Part shown: positions 9,173-17,890 of the stretch, piece by piece | How positions within the stretch are numbered: the first letter of the stretch is position 1 | How the letters are laid out: every line of letters starts with the position of its first letter | Assembly (NCBI RefSeq): GCF_000378625.1 | Contig: NZ_KB905162.1 | Span: forward strand, 124,001-188,000 | Direction of reading: 5' to 3' | DNA from: Colwellia piezophila ATCC BAA-637 | Lineage (GTDB): Bacteria; Pseudomonadota; Gammaproteobacteria; Enterobacterales; Alteromonadaceae | DNA: 64,000 nt | Translations under genes and position numbers: made by a program | Notes under the pieces: generated by a model | Seen by the model: the letters and a program-made list of their open reading frames with translations, nothing else | What the model was told of the DNA's origin: nothing | The model's database searches: none

Positions 9173-9406
9173 AAAGCTCTCGTTACGCTGATTTAAACCT
9201 ATTAAAGCGTAAGTAAAGTGAACTCAAGCTGAACAGCTTTATCGCGCACTGTTAAGCGATGAGTCGCGTTATGATCCTCCGTGCCAAAATTAATATTCAG
9301 CATGCGTTCAGCTAGTATTTTCTATCATAACGGTATACTTGGTTTATTTGCGCCAAGCATTCTTTTACACTGGTGTTATAAAGGTTTTTCTCTATTAGGT
9401 ATCGAG

Positions 9407-9700
9407 ATGATGTTACGAGTTCTTTTTTTAGCGCTAATTCTGAGTACTACCGCTTTGCTAGCAACTGAAACGCTGGCAGTAAATAAGCAGGCTCAGAAAC
9501 AAAAAAGCCAGCAAGAGGTGAAAAAACACATCAGCTCAAAGCAAGCGGCAAAACTTGTGCAAAGGCAATATGGCGGCAAAGTATTAAAAGTAAATAAACA
9601 AAAAAATAATGCCAGCTATAAAGTCAAAATTGTAAGACCTAATGGGCAAGTGATCTCTAAAAAGGTGAATGCAAAAACCGGTAAAATAGAAAAACATTAG
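9407..9700 (+). CDS. Small periplasmic PepSY-like protein
   Basis: About 97 residues from the ATG pair at 9407/9410; the frame extends to a GTG at 9281, but the signal peptide MLRVLFLALILSTTALLATE argues for the later start. After cleavage, a basic linker leads to one PepSY-like module (SSKQAAKLVQRQYGGKVLKV, then YKVKIV and a terminal KVNAKTGKIEK hairpin). PepSY domains are often linked to sensing or to inhibition of peptidases. It lies 42 bp upstream of an OmpR-type regulator/kinase pair on the same strand. PepSY genes next to such pairs are a recurrent arrangement in Shewanella and relatives. It may modulate or be regulated by that system. Confidence 0.75.
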   Translation: MMLRVLFLALILSTTALLATETLAVNKQAQKQKSQQEVKKHISSKQAAKLVQRQYGGKVLKVNKQKNNASYKVKIVRPNGQVISKKVNAKTGKIEKH

Positions 9701-9742
9701 CTAATCACTAGCTATTAACTAGGGATACCAAAGGAAGCTGTT

Positions 9743-10420
9743 ATGCGTTTACTTTTAGTGGAAGACGATCAAGCTTTACGACAAGAGCTTCAACAACAGT
9801 TAGTTGTACAAAACTATTCGGTTGATGTCGCCTCTGATGGCGAAGTGGGCTTATTTCAAGGCATTGAATATGACTATGATATTGCCGTTATTGACCTAGG
9901 CTTACCTAAGATTGATGGTATTACGCTCGTTAAAACGTTAAGAGAAAAAGGTAGAGACTTTCCTATTTTAATTCTGACCGCTCGCGATCGTTGGCAAGAT
10001 AAAGTAGCGGGTCTCGACGCTGGCGCTGATGATTATCTGACTAAGCCTTTTCATGTTGAGGAGCTTAGCTCTCGTTTAAATGCGTTAATCAGACGTAGTG
10101 CTGGTAAAGCGAGTTCGACTATTACTAATGGCCCCTATAGTTTAGACACCGTAACTTCACAAGTCTTAGCCGAGCAAGTCAGTGTTAACTTAAGTGCCCA
10201 TGAATTTAAAGTATTTAAATATCTTATGTTACACGTTGGTGAGGTTGTTTCTAAAACCACGTTAACTGAGCATATTTATGATCAAGATTTTGATTTAGAC
10301 TCTAATGTCATTGAAGTTTTTATCAGGCGTTTACGAAAGAAACTTGATCCTGAGGGCAAACATAACTTTATTGAGACCAAGCGTGGTCAAGGTTATCGTT
10401 TGATCAACTTTACCGACTAG
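9743..10420 (+). CDS. OmpR/PhoP-family response regulator
   Basis: 225 residues: a receiver domain (about 1-118) with acidic pair EDD, phospho-acceptor Asp in AVIDLGLP and switch Lys in YLTKPF, then a winged-helix DNA-binding domain (about 125-222) with LSAHEFKVFKYL, the recognition segment NVIEVFIRRLRKKLD and the wing TKRGQGYRL. It has a good ribosome site (AAGGAAG) 5-6 nt before ATG. It is followed after 8 nt by its kinase. Overall it resembles PhoP/QseB-type regulators in size and pairing. The stimulus and regulon are not inferable; the upstream PepSY gene is a likely part of the unit. Confidence 0.92.
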   Translation: MRLLLVEDDQALRQELQQQLVVQNYSVDVASDGEVGLFQGIEYDYDIAVIDLGLPKIDGITLVKTLREKGRDFPILILTARDRWQDKVAGLDAGADDYLTKPFHVEELSSRLNALIRRSAGKASSTITNGPYSLDTVTSQVLAEQVSVNLSAHEFKVFKYLMLHVGEVVSKTTLTEHIYDQDFDLDSNVIEVFIRRLRKKLDPEGKHNFIETKRGQGYRLINFTD

Positions 10421-10428
10421 GATCGCTT

Positions 10429-11865
10429 TTGAACCGTTACTTTAATAGCATTTTCAAGGTTTTTTTTAACTCGCTGAAAGTCCGCTTGATGGTAAGCATA
10501 TTAGCAATGGTGATCATCATATTACCAAGCATTGCCTTTATCATCATGAACTCGTTTGAAAAGCATATGATGCGCAGCATCGAAAAAGAGCTAAGCGCCT
10601 ATAGCTATGCTATTTTGGCGGTAGCAGAAGTCGAGCAATCAGTGTTAGTTATGCCTGAAATACTGATAGAAAATCAGTTTAATGTCAGTGCCTCTGGCTT
10701 GTATGCATTCATCTCAGGTGAGGCCAGGGAGAAAAAAACACTCAAAAATTCGTTAGCTGCCAATGCTAACAAAACACTTGTCTCAGTAAAACCGAAATTA
10801 TGGCGTTCTCAATCTTTGCTCACCCTTAACTTACCTAATCAATTACCTGAATCTATCGCAAGACTGGCCACAGGAGAGACACATTTTTCCACCATTGAGC
10901 TAAGTAACAGTCCGCATTTTATTTATAGCTTTGCGGTAAGCTTTAGTGAAGGGGAACAAAGTTTTCCTATGACAGTTCATATTCTTAGAGACAAACAAGC
11001 TTTTTTACTGCTCATAAGCGATTTTAAACAGCAACTGTGGCTTGGTTTAGCGATATTAATGGTGATTATATTTATATTGCAACTAGTCTGGTTGATGTGG
11101 ACGTTGAAACCTTTATCTACTTTAGAGCATGAAATAAAAGCGGTTGAGCAGGGCAGAGCTGAAAAACTGACCAGTTCATACCCTAAAGAGTTAGCTAAGC
11201 TCACCAGCCAATTAAATAAATTATTAGCGACTGAACAAAAACAAAGGCAACGTTACCGCAACGCCTTGTCAGATCTTGCCCATAGTTTGAAAACGCCATT
11301 GGCTGTTTTACAAGCGCAAAGCGATATTTCACCGGTAAATCAGGAGCAAATAACCCGGATTAATTTGACTATTGAGCATCAATTAAAGCGCGCACAAAGC
11401 GCCGGTCATTCTTCTTGGTTACTTGGCATTGAGATTCAACCTATTGTTGAAAAACTGCTTAAGACCTTAGCTAAAATCCATCATGAAAAACCGAAAAAAG
11501 TTAGCTTAAATATTACCGGTAAAGTGGTATTTCAAGGTGATGAAGCCGATTTGTTAGAGTTATTAGGTAACCTGCTAGATAACGCTTTTAAAGCCGCGAA
11601 AAGCACTATTGTCCTCACCGTAAGTCAGCAAACTGATACCTTGATCATGAAGGTTGAAGATGATGGTGTCGGACTCAATGAGCTTCAAATCTCACAAATA
11701 TTGGAACGTGGTGTGCGCGCTGACACCTATGTTCAAGGGCATGGGGTCGGCTTAGCTATCGTTCGAGATTTGGTGGCAAGTTATCAAGGCGAGTTACATA
11801 TCAGTCGCTCTGACACACTCGGCGGCGCTCAATTTAAAATTACCTTGGCGGGTAATAAAAGCTAG
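10429..11865 (+). CDS. PhoQ/QseC-type sensor histidine kinase
   Basis: 478 residues starting at TTG (10429). The Shine-Dalgarno AGGA overlaps the upstream stop codon 6 nt away, supporting this rare start and coupled translation. TM1 is at about 20-40, a periplasmic sensor at about 42-192, TM2 at about 195-218, a HAMP-like segment with LKPLSTLEHEIKAVEQG, the H-box DLAHSLKTPLAVL, N-box LLGNLLDNAFKAAK and G boxes DDGVGL and GHGVGLAIV. The LAHSLKTPL H-box is of the PhoQ type rather than the more usual SHELRTPL. It is the cognate kinase of the preceding regulator. It converges on the M1 aminopeptidase, separated by a terminator. Confidence 0.9.
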   Translation: MNRYFNSIFKVFFNSLKVRLMVSILAMVIIILPSIAFIIMNSFEKHMMRSIEKELSAYSYAILAVAEVEQSVLVMPEILIENQFNVSASGLYAFISGEAREKKTLKNSLAANANKTLVSVKPKLWRSQSLLTLNLPNQLPESIARLATGETHFSTIELSNSPHFIYSFAVSFSEGEQSFPMTVHILRDKQAFLLLISDFKQQLWLGLAILMVIIFILQLVWLMWTLKPLSTLEHEIKAVEQGRAEKLTSSYPKELAKLTSQLNKLLATEQKQRQRYRNALSDLAHSLKTPLAVLQAQSDISPVNQEQITRINLTIEHQLKRAQSAGHSSWLLGIEIQPIVEKLLKTLAKIHHEKPKKVSLNITGKVVFQGDEADLLELLGNLLDNAFKAAKSTIVLTVSQQTDTLIMKVEDDGVGLNELQISQILERGVRADTYVQGHGVGLAIVRDLVASYQGELHISRSDTLGGAQFKITLAGNKS

Positions 11866-11891
11866 CAGTACATTGGCATAAGTTTTTTCAA

Positions 11892-11922
11892 TAAAAAAGG
11901 CACCTACTTCACGTACGTGCCT
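11892..11922 (-). terminator. Intrinsic terminator of the M1 aminopeptidase gene
   Basis: Read on the minus strand, AGGCAC-GTA ... TAG-GTGCCT forms a stem with one mismatch and a short loop, followed directly by TTTTTTA. It lies about 20 nt after the stop codon of the minus-strand gene. On the plus strand there is no downstream T-run, so it is mainly one-directional. Confidence 0.8.
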
Positions 11923-11940
11923 CCAACCTTAATAATTCAT

Positions 11941-14550
11941 TTATAAACTTTGGCTATTTATACCATTCTGGTAGCGAGCTAAAAATTGAGAGAATGACTG
12001 CGCTTCTCGTTTTTTCATCACTAAGCAATTATTCTCAGCCTCTAATGATTTACTTAAACTCGCTTGATATACCTCGCCTTTGGCATGATAAAATGACTTC
12101 ATTTTTTCGACGTTATCAGCTTGGCATGATGGCGACATAATAAAAGGTAAGTAACCTTGATATATTTGAGGTAAAGCTTTCACCATTTGGTCAAAGTTTT
12201 TATCTAACCATTGATAAATATGGCTTTGATCTTTGTTGATGTAGAAGGTACCACTTAAGGGGGAGGCTTTATCTCCGGCAGGAATATCCTCATTAAGTAT
12301 TTGTTCTAGTAAGTACTGTACTGATTTTTCTTTAGTAAAATACATCGAAGACATGATATTAGATTTTAATGAAGCATCAGAGCTTGCCAAGTAGGTATCA
12401 AAGTAGGTTTTAACTAAATCGCCGTTATCTAACATCGCGGCAATTCGAAGGGCTTCCCTACCCAAGTTATCATCAATGCTTTCATCCCCCTTTAGGTACT
12501 TGTGCGCTAAAGTAATTAACTCTTTATTAAGTTTAGGGTTATTACCTAGTTGTCCTAAGGTTCTTAGCAGTCTTGGTCGTAGGGCTAATATGGCGTCATC
12601 ATCACCTGCTCGGGTTTTACTGCCTATGCGCTTATACCAAGGCGTTAATATTTCGGTAATATAGTCGCTAAAGGCGTATTGATTAGCGGCATTAATATGT
12701 TGCTCACCAATCACTTTTATTTCTTCAATTACTTTAAGAAATACGATGGCGTTATCTTCATGGCTTAGTTGGGTAAGTAAGGTTAAGTGATCAGCGACCG
12801 AAATTTTACCGGCATTTAATAACCCGCTACTATTTGACAATAGGGCTACTTTTTCAGGGTTACTTAAAGCGCTAACGTCATTGACCAAGGCTTTATATTT
12901 GTCTTGAGGAATTTCCCAACGAAAATAACCATTACCGTTCGCGACGGGGAAATACCAATCAGCTTCAATTAAACTTTGAATTTGTAGTGGTTTATCAGTT
13001 AATAAAACCTGCTTGAATGCTATTTTATTGTTTTGTTTATATTTAATGGTTAAGGGGACTTGCCATGTCTGCTCAGGCACCTTTGAACCATAGTTTTTAA
13101 AGCGCTGTTGTGTTACCTGACCTTTATCATTAAAGGATATTAGTGCAAAACCTGGTTGGTTTAAGAAGGTATTGGCAATTTCGCTAATCTGATAGTTTGA
13201 TTGTTTTTCAAGGGCATTCCATAAATCTTGGGCTGTGGTATTTTTCCATTGATGCTTTTGCATGTAGTTTTGAATGGCTATCTGAAAGTCGTCCTCACCG
13301 ATAGTTTGTTCAAGCATATTTAAAATAGCATGGCCTTTACTGTAATTTAAACCCATGCCATCTTCGGCATCATCAGCAGTGATTATTTCTTTTCTAATGG
13401 CTTTCGTGGTTGATAAAGCATCTTCATAAAAAGCATCTTCTTGGGGCAGAGATAGATTACTTTGGTATTGAGGATAGTGCTGAGCCATTATTTTTTGCGC
13501 CATCCAGGTAGCAAAGGCTTCGTTTAACCATAAGTCGTTCCACCATTTCATGGTAACTAGGTCGCCATACCACATATGAGCTAGCTCATGAGCAATAACA
13601 TTTAAACTCGATTCGGCATCTCTAGCACTGGCCGTATCGCCACGTAATAATAATTCAGTCCGGTAGGTGACTAAACCCGGGTTCTCCATCGCGCCGAAGG
13701 CATAATCAGGTACGGCGATAAAATCTAGCTTCTTATAAGGATATTTCATGCCAAAATAATCTTCTAAAGCAGCTAATATTTTAGGGGTGTGTTTAATGGT
13801 AAAGCCAGTTTGGTTGCCTGTGCCTTTGGGAGAATAAATGAATCCTGGCACTGAGAGGCCTTTAATTGGGGTTTTATCTAAGTCACCCACGGTAATGGCG
13901 ATTAAGTAACTCGGCATTGGCGGCGTTGCTTGGAAATGAACGGTTTTATTATCTCCTTGGCTAATTTCTTTAAATACCGGGGTATTGGTGGCAACCTTAA
14001 GGTTTTTAGGGACGGTGAGGGTAAGTTGGTAAGGTATTTTTACATTGGGCTCATCAAAAATAGGAAAAGCACGGCGAGCAAATAACATTTGAAATTGCGT
14101 AAAAATATAGTGTCTACCTTGATATTTTGTTCGGTATAACCCTAAAGCATCTTTGGAAAACTTACCGGCGTATTCAAGCACTAATTGATAGGATCCCGAG
14201 GCAATATCTTTGCCATCACTTAACCATTGAATATCATACTTTCCCTTGCTGGCGGTAAGCACTCGCTCGGAGTTGTTATTTTTTAAAGTAATTGATTTTA
14301 CCGTTAAATCGAGCCAATGAATGCCAATACGTTTTGTTGCCTTAGTCACGTTGATATCAATGGTAGTAATGCCTGAGTAGCCATCTTTAGTGGGATCTAA
14401 GTGCATTTCAATAGATTGAGCGGTAGGAACTGTAGCGCTAGGTAGGCGATGCTCTTCTGTCTCAGCCAATGCTAATGGCGACAAAATCACCTGCATGAAT
14501 ATTAGGCAAATGCCAAGAGAGCTTTTTTTAATTTTTTTATAGTTAAACAT
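11941..14550 (-). CDS. Secreted M1 family zinc aminopeptidase
   Basis: 869 residues with a signal peptide (hydrophobic about 10-28, ending SPLALAE). The N-terminal beta-domain carries the exopeptidase motif GAMENPGL at about 287. The thermolysin-like catalytic domain has HELAHMWYGD (about 321) with the second zinc Glu 18 residues on in LNEAFATWM. A C-terminal ERAP1-like helical domain follows. Together these define an M1 gluzincin that removes N-terminal residues from peptides. The signal peptide places it in the periplasm or outside, unlike cytoplasmic PepN. With the S9 and M13 enzymes of this window it suggests peptide scavenging. It is monocistronic and ends in an intrinsic terminator. Confidence 0.93.
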   Translation of the reverse strand: MFNYKKIKKSSLGICLIFMQVILSPLALAETEEHRLPSATVPTAQSIEMHLDPTKDGYSGITTIDINVTKATKRIGIHWLDLTVKSITLKNNNSERVLTASKGKYDIQWLSDGKDIASGSYQLVLEYAGKFSKDALGLYRTKYQGRHYIFTQFQMLFARRAFPIFDEPNVKIPYQLTLTVPKNLKVATNTPVFKEISQGDNKTVHFQATPPMPSYLIAITVGDLDKTPIKGLSVPGFIYSPKGTGNQTGFTIKHTPKILAALEDYFGMKYPYKKLDFIAVPDYAFGAMENPGLVTYRTELLLRGDTASARDAESSLNVIAHELAHMWYGDLVTMKWWNDLWLNEAFATWMAQKIMAQHYPQYQSNLSLPQEDAFYEDALSTTKAIRKEIITADDAEDGMGLNYSKGHAILNMLEQTIGEDDFQIAIQNYMQKHQWKNTTAQDLWNALEKQSNYQISEIANTFLNQPGFALISFNDKGQVTQQRFKNYGSKVPEQTWQVPLTIKYKQNNKIAFKQVLLTDKPLQIQSLIEADWYFPVANGNGYFRWEIPQDKYKALVNDVSALSNPEKVALLSNSSGLLNAGKISVADHLTLLTQLSHEDNAIVFLKVIEEIKVIGEQHINAANQYAFSDYITEILTPWYKRIGSKTRAGDDDAILALRPRLLRTLGQLGNNPKLNKELITLAHKYLKGDESIDDNLGREALRIAAMLDNGDLVKTYFDTYLASSDASLKSNIMSSMYFTKEKSVQYLLEQILNEDIPAGDKASPLSGTFYINKDQSHIYQWLDKNFDQMVKALPQIYQGYLPFIMSPSCQADNVEKMKSFYHAKGEVYQASLSKSLEAENNCLVMKKREAQSFSQFLARYQNGINSQSL

Positions 14551-14748
14551 TTATTTATCCCTAATTTATTTTAACGTCATTGAGTTTAGCAAAACAATGA
14601 AGGATGACAACGTTGGGGGGTTCTTAGTCGGGCTTAGCTTAGTCTCGCTGTTAGGTTAGGTTAGTCATAGCGGTTTTTTGTTCAGTCTTGGTTCAGTTAA
14701 ACACGGGTATGCTAGTGGCTATGATAAGTAATAAATATAGGTCAGCTT

Positions 14749-16053
14749 ATGAACCTTCTTAGCAAAAACTCATTAAAGCACAGCAAACTACTCTACGTAC
14801 TCTGTTTAATTTTGGCTGTTTTTTCAACGACATTAACTGCACAAGAACAACAAGAAGCCACTGCAGTTGAAACCTCTGAGGCTGAACTTGCGCAGATGCT
14901 AGCACCAATAGCACTTTATCCAGATACGCTACTAACCCATATTTTAATCGCCGCTACCTATCCCATTGAGGTGATTGAAGCGGAACGTTGGCTGAAGAAA
15001 AATTCACAATTAACCGCGGCGCAACTCGATAAAAAGGCACAACAACAACGTTGGGATGCCAGTATTAAAGCACTGTTAGCTTTTCCCAGAGTTATGGCTA
15101 AGTTGAGTGACGATCTCACATGGATGCAAAAGCTTGGTGATGCGTTTCTACAGGATGAGGCCAGGGTGTTAGCGAGTATTCAAACCTTAAGACAACAAGC
15201 TGAACAAGCCGGTAGCTTGGCAAATATCGACAATGTTAACATCATAAAAGAGCAGCAAGTCATTATTATTGAACCCGCGCAGCCTGAAATTATTTATGTG
15301 CCTTATTATGATAGTCGCGTGGTCTATGGTAATTGGCATTGGTCACACTACCCACCCATTTATTGGCATAATCCCTATTATTATGCCGCACATTATGGCC
15401 ATTTTTATTGGGGTCATGGCGTGCATATTAGTAGTTATTTTTACTTCAGTGCATTTCATTGGCACAACCGCCATGTCGTGGTGAATCACTACAATATGCA
15501 TGGATACCATCCAAGAAAGAAAATAGTGGTCAGTCATCATGCAAAACGTTGGCATCATCAGCCTAAACATAGGCGTGGTGTTGCTTACAGTAGTGGTCGA
15601 TTAAAACAAAAATATTATCGGGCTATTATTCACAGTGACCCCAAAATTCACCATAATAATCAACGTATGGCTGGCAGCAGCCACCAAGTGAGATCATATA
15701 ATAATATTACCTCGGTTAATCGACACAAAAACTTTAATGAAAAATTAAAGGTTAAGTCGCATCCGCAAAGTAAGCAACATAATAAGCCCAGTGGCCATAA
15801 AGTTAGCAAGTCAAAAAATAACTATTATGCTGACAATAGTCATTTTAATAACAAAAAACATTATAATAAGAGCAGCCACAAGAGCAGCCATAATCGCGCA
15901 GGTAATGTTTATAAGGTTAATGCCACGAGGTCAGAAATGGTGCGCCCTAAAGCGACTAGAGTACCAAGTAAGCAACATAATTCAAGGCCAAGACAATCAG
16001 TAAAGAAAAGCTCAGTACGAACAGCAAGTCAGCATAAACAAAGAATCCACTAG
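14749..16053 (+). CDS. DUF3300 domain protein with basic low-complexity tail
   Basis: 434 residues. Signal peptide (hydrophobic about 14-32, ending TTLTAQ), then the DUF3300 domain (about 45-210) with LAPIALYPDTLLTHIL, AERWLKKN and PEIIYVPYYDSRVVYG. The second half (about 215-434) is very rich in His, Tyr, Trp, Asn, Ser and Lys (repeated WHWSHYPP, HYNMHGYHP and KSSHKSSHN-like runs) and looks disordered and strongly basic. DUF3300 proteins are widespread in Proteobacteria, without established function. The His-rich tail could bind metal or polyanions, but that is inference. The gene ends 12 bp before the convergent hotdog gene, leaving little terminator space. Confidence 0.85.
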   Translation: MNLLSKNSLKHSKLLYVLCLILAVFSTTLTAQEQQEATAVETSEAELAQMLAPIALYPDTLLTHILIAATYPIEVIEAERWLKKNSQLTAAQLDKKAQQQRWDASIKALLAFPRVMAKLSDDLTWMQKLGDAFLQDEARVLASIQTLRQQAEQAGSLANIDNVNIIKEQQVIIIEPAQPEIIYVPYYDSRVVYGNWHWSHYPPIYWHNPYYYAAHYGHFYWGHGVHISSYFYFSAFHWHNRHVVVNHYNMHGYHPRKKIVVSHHAKRWHHQPKHRRGVAYSSGRLKQKYYRAIIHSDPKIHHNNQRMAGSSHQVRSYNNITSVNRHKNFNEKLKVKSHPQSKQHNKPSGHKVSKSKNNYYADNSHFNNKKHYNKSSHKSSHNRAGNVYKVNATRSEMVRPKATRVPSKQHNSRPRQSVKKSSVRTASQHKQRIH

Positions 16054-16065
16054 GGAAGTTTAAGC

Positions 16066-16542
16066 TTACTTGCCACTAGCCTTGGGCTTTTTACGACGAA
16101 TATATAGCGTGCGATTGAGCTTAGCAACAACATCGCCTTGTTCGTCTTTTACATAGACGGGGATTTGCGGTAAATATTTTTCACCGTTGGCGGTATGCGT
16201 AATAATATCGTCAATGAGCTGTTGGTTAATGGCAAAGTCTGCAATGACCTTACCTTTACCTGGCTTGATAAAATCAATATCAGCAGACTTATCCCAGACC
16301 ACATATTGATCGCCTAATTGCGCGAGCAGCATCAACATATAAAAAGGATCTGTCATTGCAAATAAAGAGCCGCCAAAATGGCTACCAACAGCATTTTTGT
16401 TCCACGGCCGTAAGGTTAATTCTACCCGGGCCGTTTTAAAATCTGTTGATAAATGCTTTATGCGAATACCGGCAAAAAACAAGGGTGGCCACGCATTAAG
16501 AATTAGGCGGAATAGCCAAGGTTTTTTAAACATTATATTCAT
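16066..16542 (-). CDS. DUF4442 hotdog-fold protein (thioesterase-like)
   Basis: 158 residues resembling DUF4442/PaaI-like single-hotdog proteins: an N-terminal WPPLFFAGIRI, then ARVELTLRPWNKNAVGSHFGGSLFAMTDP, which is the hotdog helix with the HFGGSLF signature, followed by strands with DIDFIKPGKGKV. The family is assumed to act on acyl-CoA or similar thioesters, but substrates are mostly unknown. A typical catalytic Asp/Glu cannot be assigned with certainty. There is no signal peptide. It is convergent with the DUF3300 gene and has no operon partner. Confidence 0.8.
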   Translation of the reverse strand: MNIMFKKPWLFRLILNAWPPLFFAGIRIKHLSTDFKTARVELTLRPWNKNAVGSHFGGSLFAMTDPFYMLMLLAQLGDQYVVWDKSADIDFIKPGKGKVIADFAINQQLIDDIITHTANGEKYLPQIPVYVKDEQGDVVAKLNRTLYIRRKKPKASGK

Positions 16543-16732
16543 TTATACTTACCTAATAAGGTTTAATGACATTAAATTAACTGAGAGTAGCTAACTCATC
16601 GTACCAGTTGATTAAGTGTAATATAAACCTTATAACGGTTAAAATCTAGTGAGCGTATTGGGAGTTTACTCATCAGTAGATGACCTTGGCTCATGTTGTT
16701 AAGTGAGTATTAATGATAAATGCAGCAGTTTT

Positions 16733-16763
16733 CTAGCGATGCTAGCTAAAATAGCAGCGCTAG
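16733..16763. other. Intergenic hairpin downstream of the LysR gene
   Basis: CTAGCGATGCTA pairs with TAGCAGCGCTAG (one mismatch) around a 7-nt loop. It lies about 50 bp beyond the LysR stop codon. Neither strand has a T-tract after the stem, so intrinsic termination is doubtful. Confidence 0.45.
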
Positions 16764-16811
16764 TGCCACACTAGATAAAAAGTTATTTTCACTGAGTTGA
16801 TATTTACCTAT

Positions 16812-17735
16812 TCATCCCGTAACAGTCTCTTTATCCATTTCTTGTTTTAACCAGCGAATAAACACGTTTAAACGCGCTATTTTTGCTGACTTTTCATCAT
16901 AAACAAAATAGCGCTGTACAACATTTGGGTGAGGGATGTTCACGGGCATAACAAGTTGCCCTGAGTTGAGTTGAGCAATGCATAAATACCGGGCAGCTAA
17001 AGTAAAACCGTGACCGTTAAGTACTGCATTCAAAGCCATGTCAGTGCTGTGAACTTCGGTCCATTGTTGGTGCTCTTGGTATCCTTGGGTATTGGTGTGC
17101 TCAAACCAAGTTGGCCAATCGTAACGGCCGGGCTTGTCTAAACTAACTAGCCAGGTTTTGAGCAGATCATCCGGTGTAGTAAAACTCATTTCTTTAGCAA
17201 GCTGTGCCGAGCAGACTGGATAAACTGGGTCTTCACCAAAATACTGACAAGTAAGTGTTGAGTCGGTATTCTCAGTGACCTGTGGGCCGAAGCGAATGGC
17301 CAAATCGATATGTTGCTCTTTAAGGTTTTCGAAATGAGCAGACGACATCACTTTAATGTTTATATTGGGGTGTAGTGCGGAAAACTGACTTAATCTTGGC
17401 ATCAACCATAAGGTAGTAAAAGCTTGGGTCGAACTAATAGTTAAACTACCTGATATTTCTTCTTTAGTAATCTCGTTGATATTTTTTTCTATTATTTGAA
17501 AAGCTTGTTGAGTCGCTAATAACAATGTTTTACCTTGCTGAGTTAACAGCATCGTTTTACCTTTACGCAAAAATAACTGTGTTGCTAAATTTTCTTCCAA
17601 TTTACGCATTTGTTGACTTACAGCCGCTTGGGAGATACACAATTGGGTTGCCGCTTTACTATAACTTTGATGCCTTGCGGCAGCTTCAAAGCTATGTAAT
17701 AAATTCAAATTTTTTAATGCTTTTTTAATCATCAT
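16812..17735 (-). CDS. LysR family regulator (GcvA-like)
   Basis: 307 residues. The N-terminal winged HTH (about 8-66) has LHSFEAAARHQSYSKAATQL and CISQAAVSQQMRKLEENL; the C-terminal substrate-binding domain (about 92-300) includes SGSLTISSTQAF and DLAIRFGP, as in GcvA/AmpR-type regulators. It is divergent from the isocitrate-lyase/PEP-mutase family gene, with 155 bp between. That space holds a 27-bp near-perfect palindrome, making regulation of the neighbour and itself the simplest model. The effector is probably a small acid related to the neighbour's substrate, but this is inference. Confidence 0.9.
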   Translation of the reverse strand: MMIKKALKNLNLLHSFEAAARHQSYSKAATQLCISQAAVSQQMRKLEENLATQLFLRKGKTMLLTQQGKTLLLATQQAFQIIEKNINEITKEEISGSLTISSTQAFTTLWLMPRLSQFSALHPNINIKVMSSAHFENLKEQHIDLAIRFGPQVTENTDSTLTCQYFGEDPVYPVCSAQLAKEMSFTTPDDLLKTWLVSLDKPGRYDWPTWFEHTNTQGYQEHQQWTEVHSTDMALNAVLNGHGFTLAARYLCIAQLNSGQLVMPVNIPHPNVVQRYFVYDEKSAKIARLNVFIRWLKQEMDKETVTG

Positions 17736-17766
17736 TTAAGGGGAGACAAGTCAGGTTACTCAATAC

Positions 17767-17793
17767 AGTATTATAAGCATAGCTTATAATACT
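17767..17793. promoter_or_regulatory. Perfect palindrome between divergent lysR and PEP-mutase-family genes
   Basis: Two perfect 12-bp arms, AGTATTATAAGC and GCTTATAATACT, flank ATA. The right arm contains TATAAT (17785-17790), a possible -10 box towards the enzyme gene. The site is 32 bp from the LysR start and about 98 bp from the enzyme start. LysR regulators bind interrupted dyads with T-N11-A geometry in such positions, so this is a strong operator candidate. Confidence 0.7.
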
Positions 17794-17855
17794 AGTCGAT
17801 TTTTATCGTTGGTTTTTATGTCAGCCAAGCGGCACAATTCATTCATCAAACACCG

Positions 17856-17872
17856 GCTCTGCTAAGCAGAGC
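17856..17872 (+). other. Leader hairpin upstream of PEP-mutase-family gene
   Basis: GCTCTGC-TAA-GCAGAGC, a tight 7-bp stem 18 nt before the start codon at 17891. It could shape translation initiation. No riboswitch-like architecture is visible. Confidence 0.4.
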
Positions 17873-17890
17873 GCTATTAATAGAGACCAA

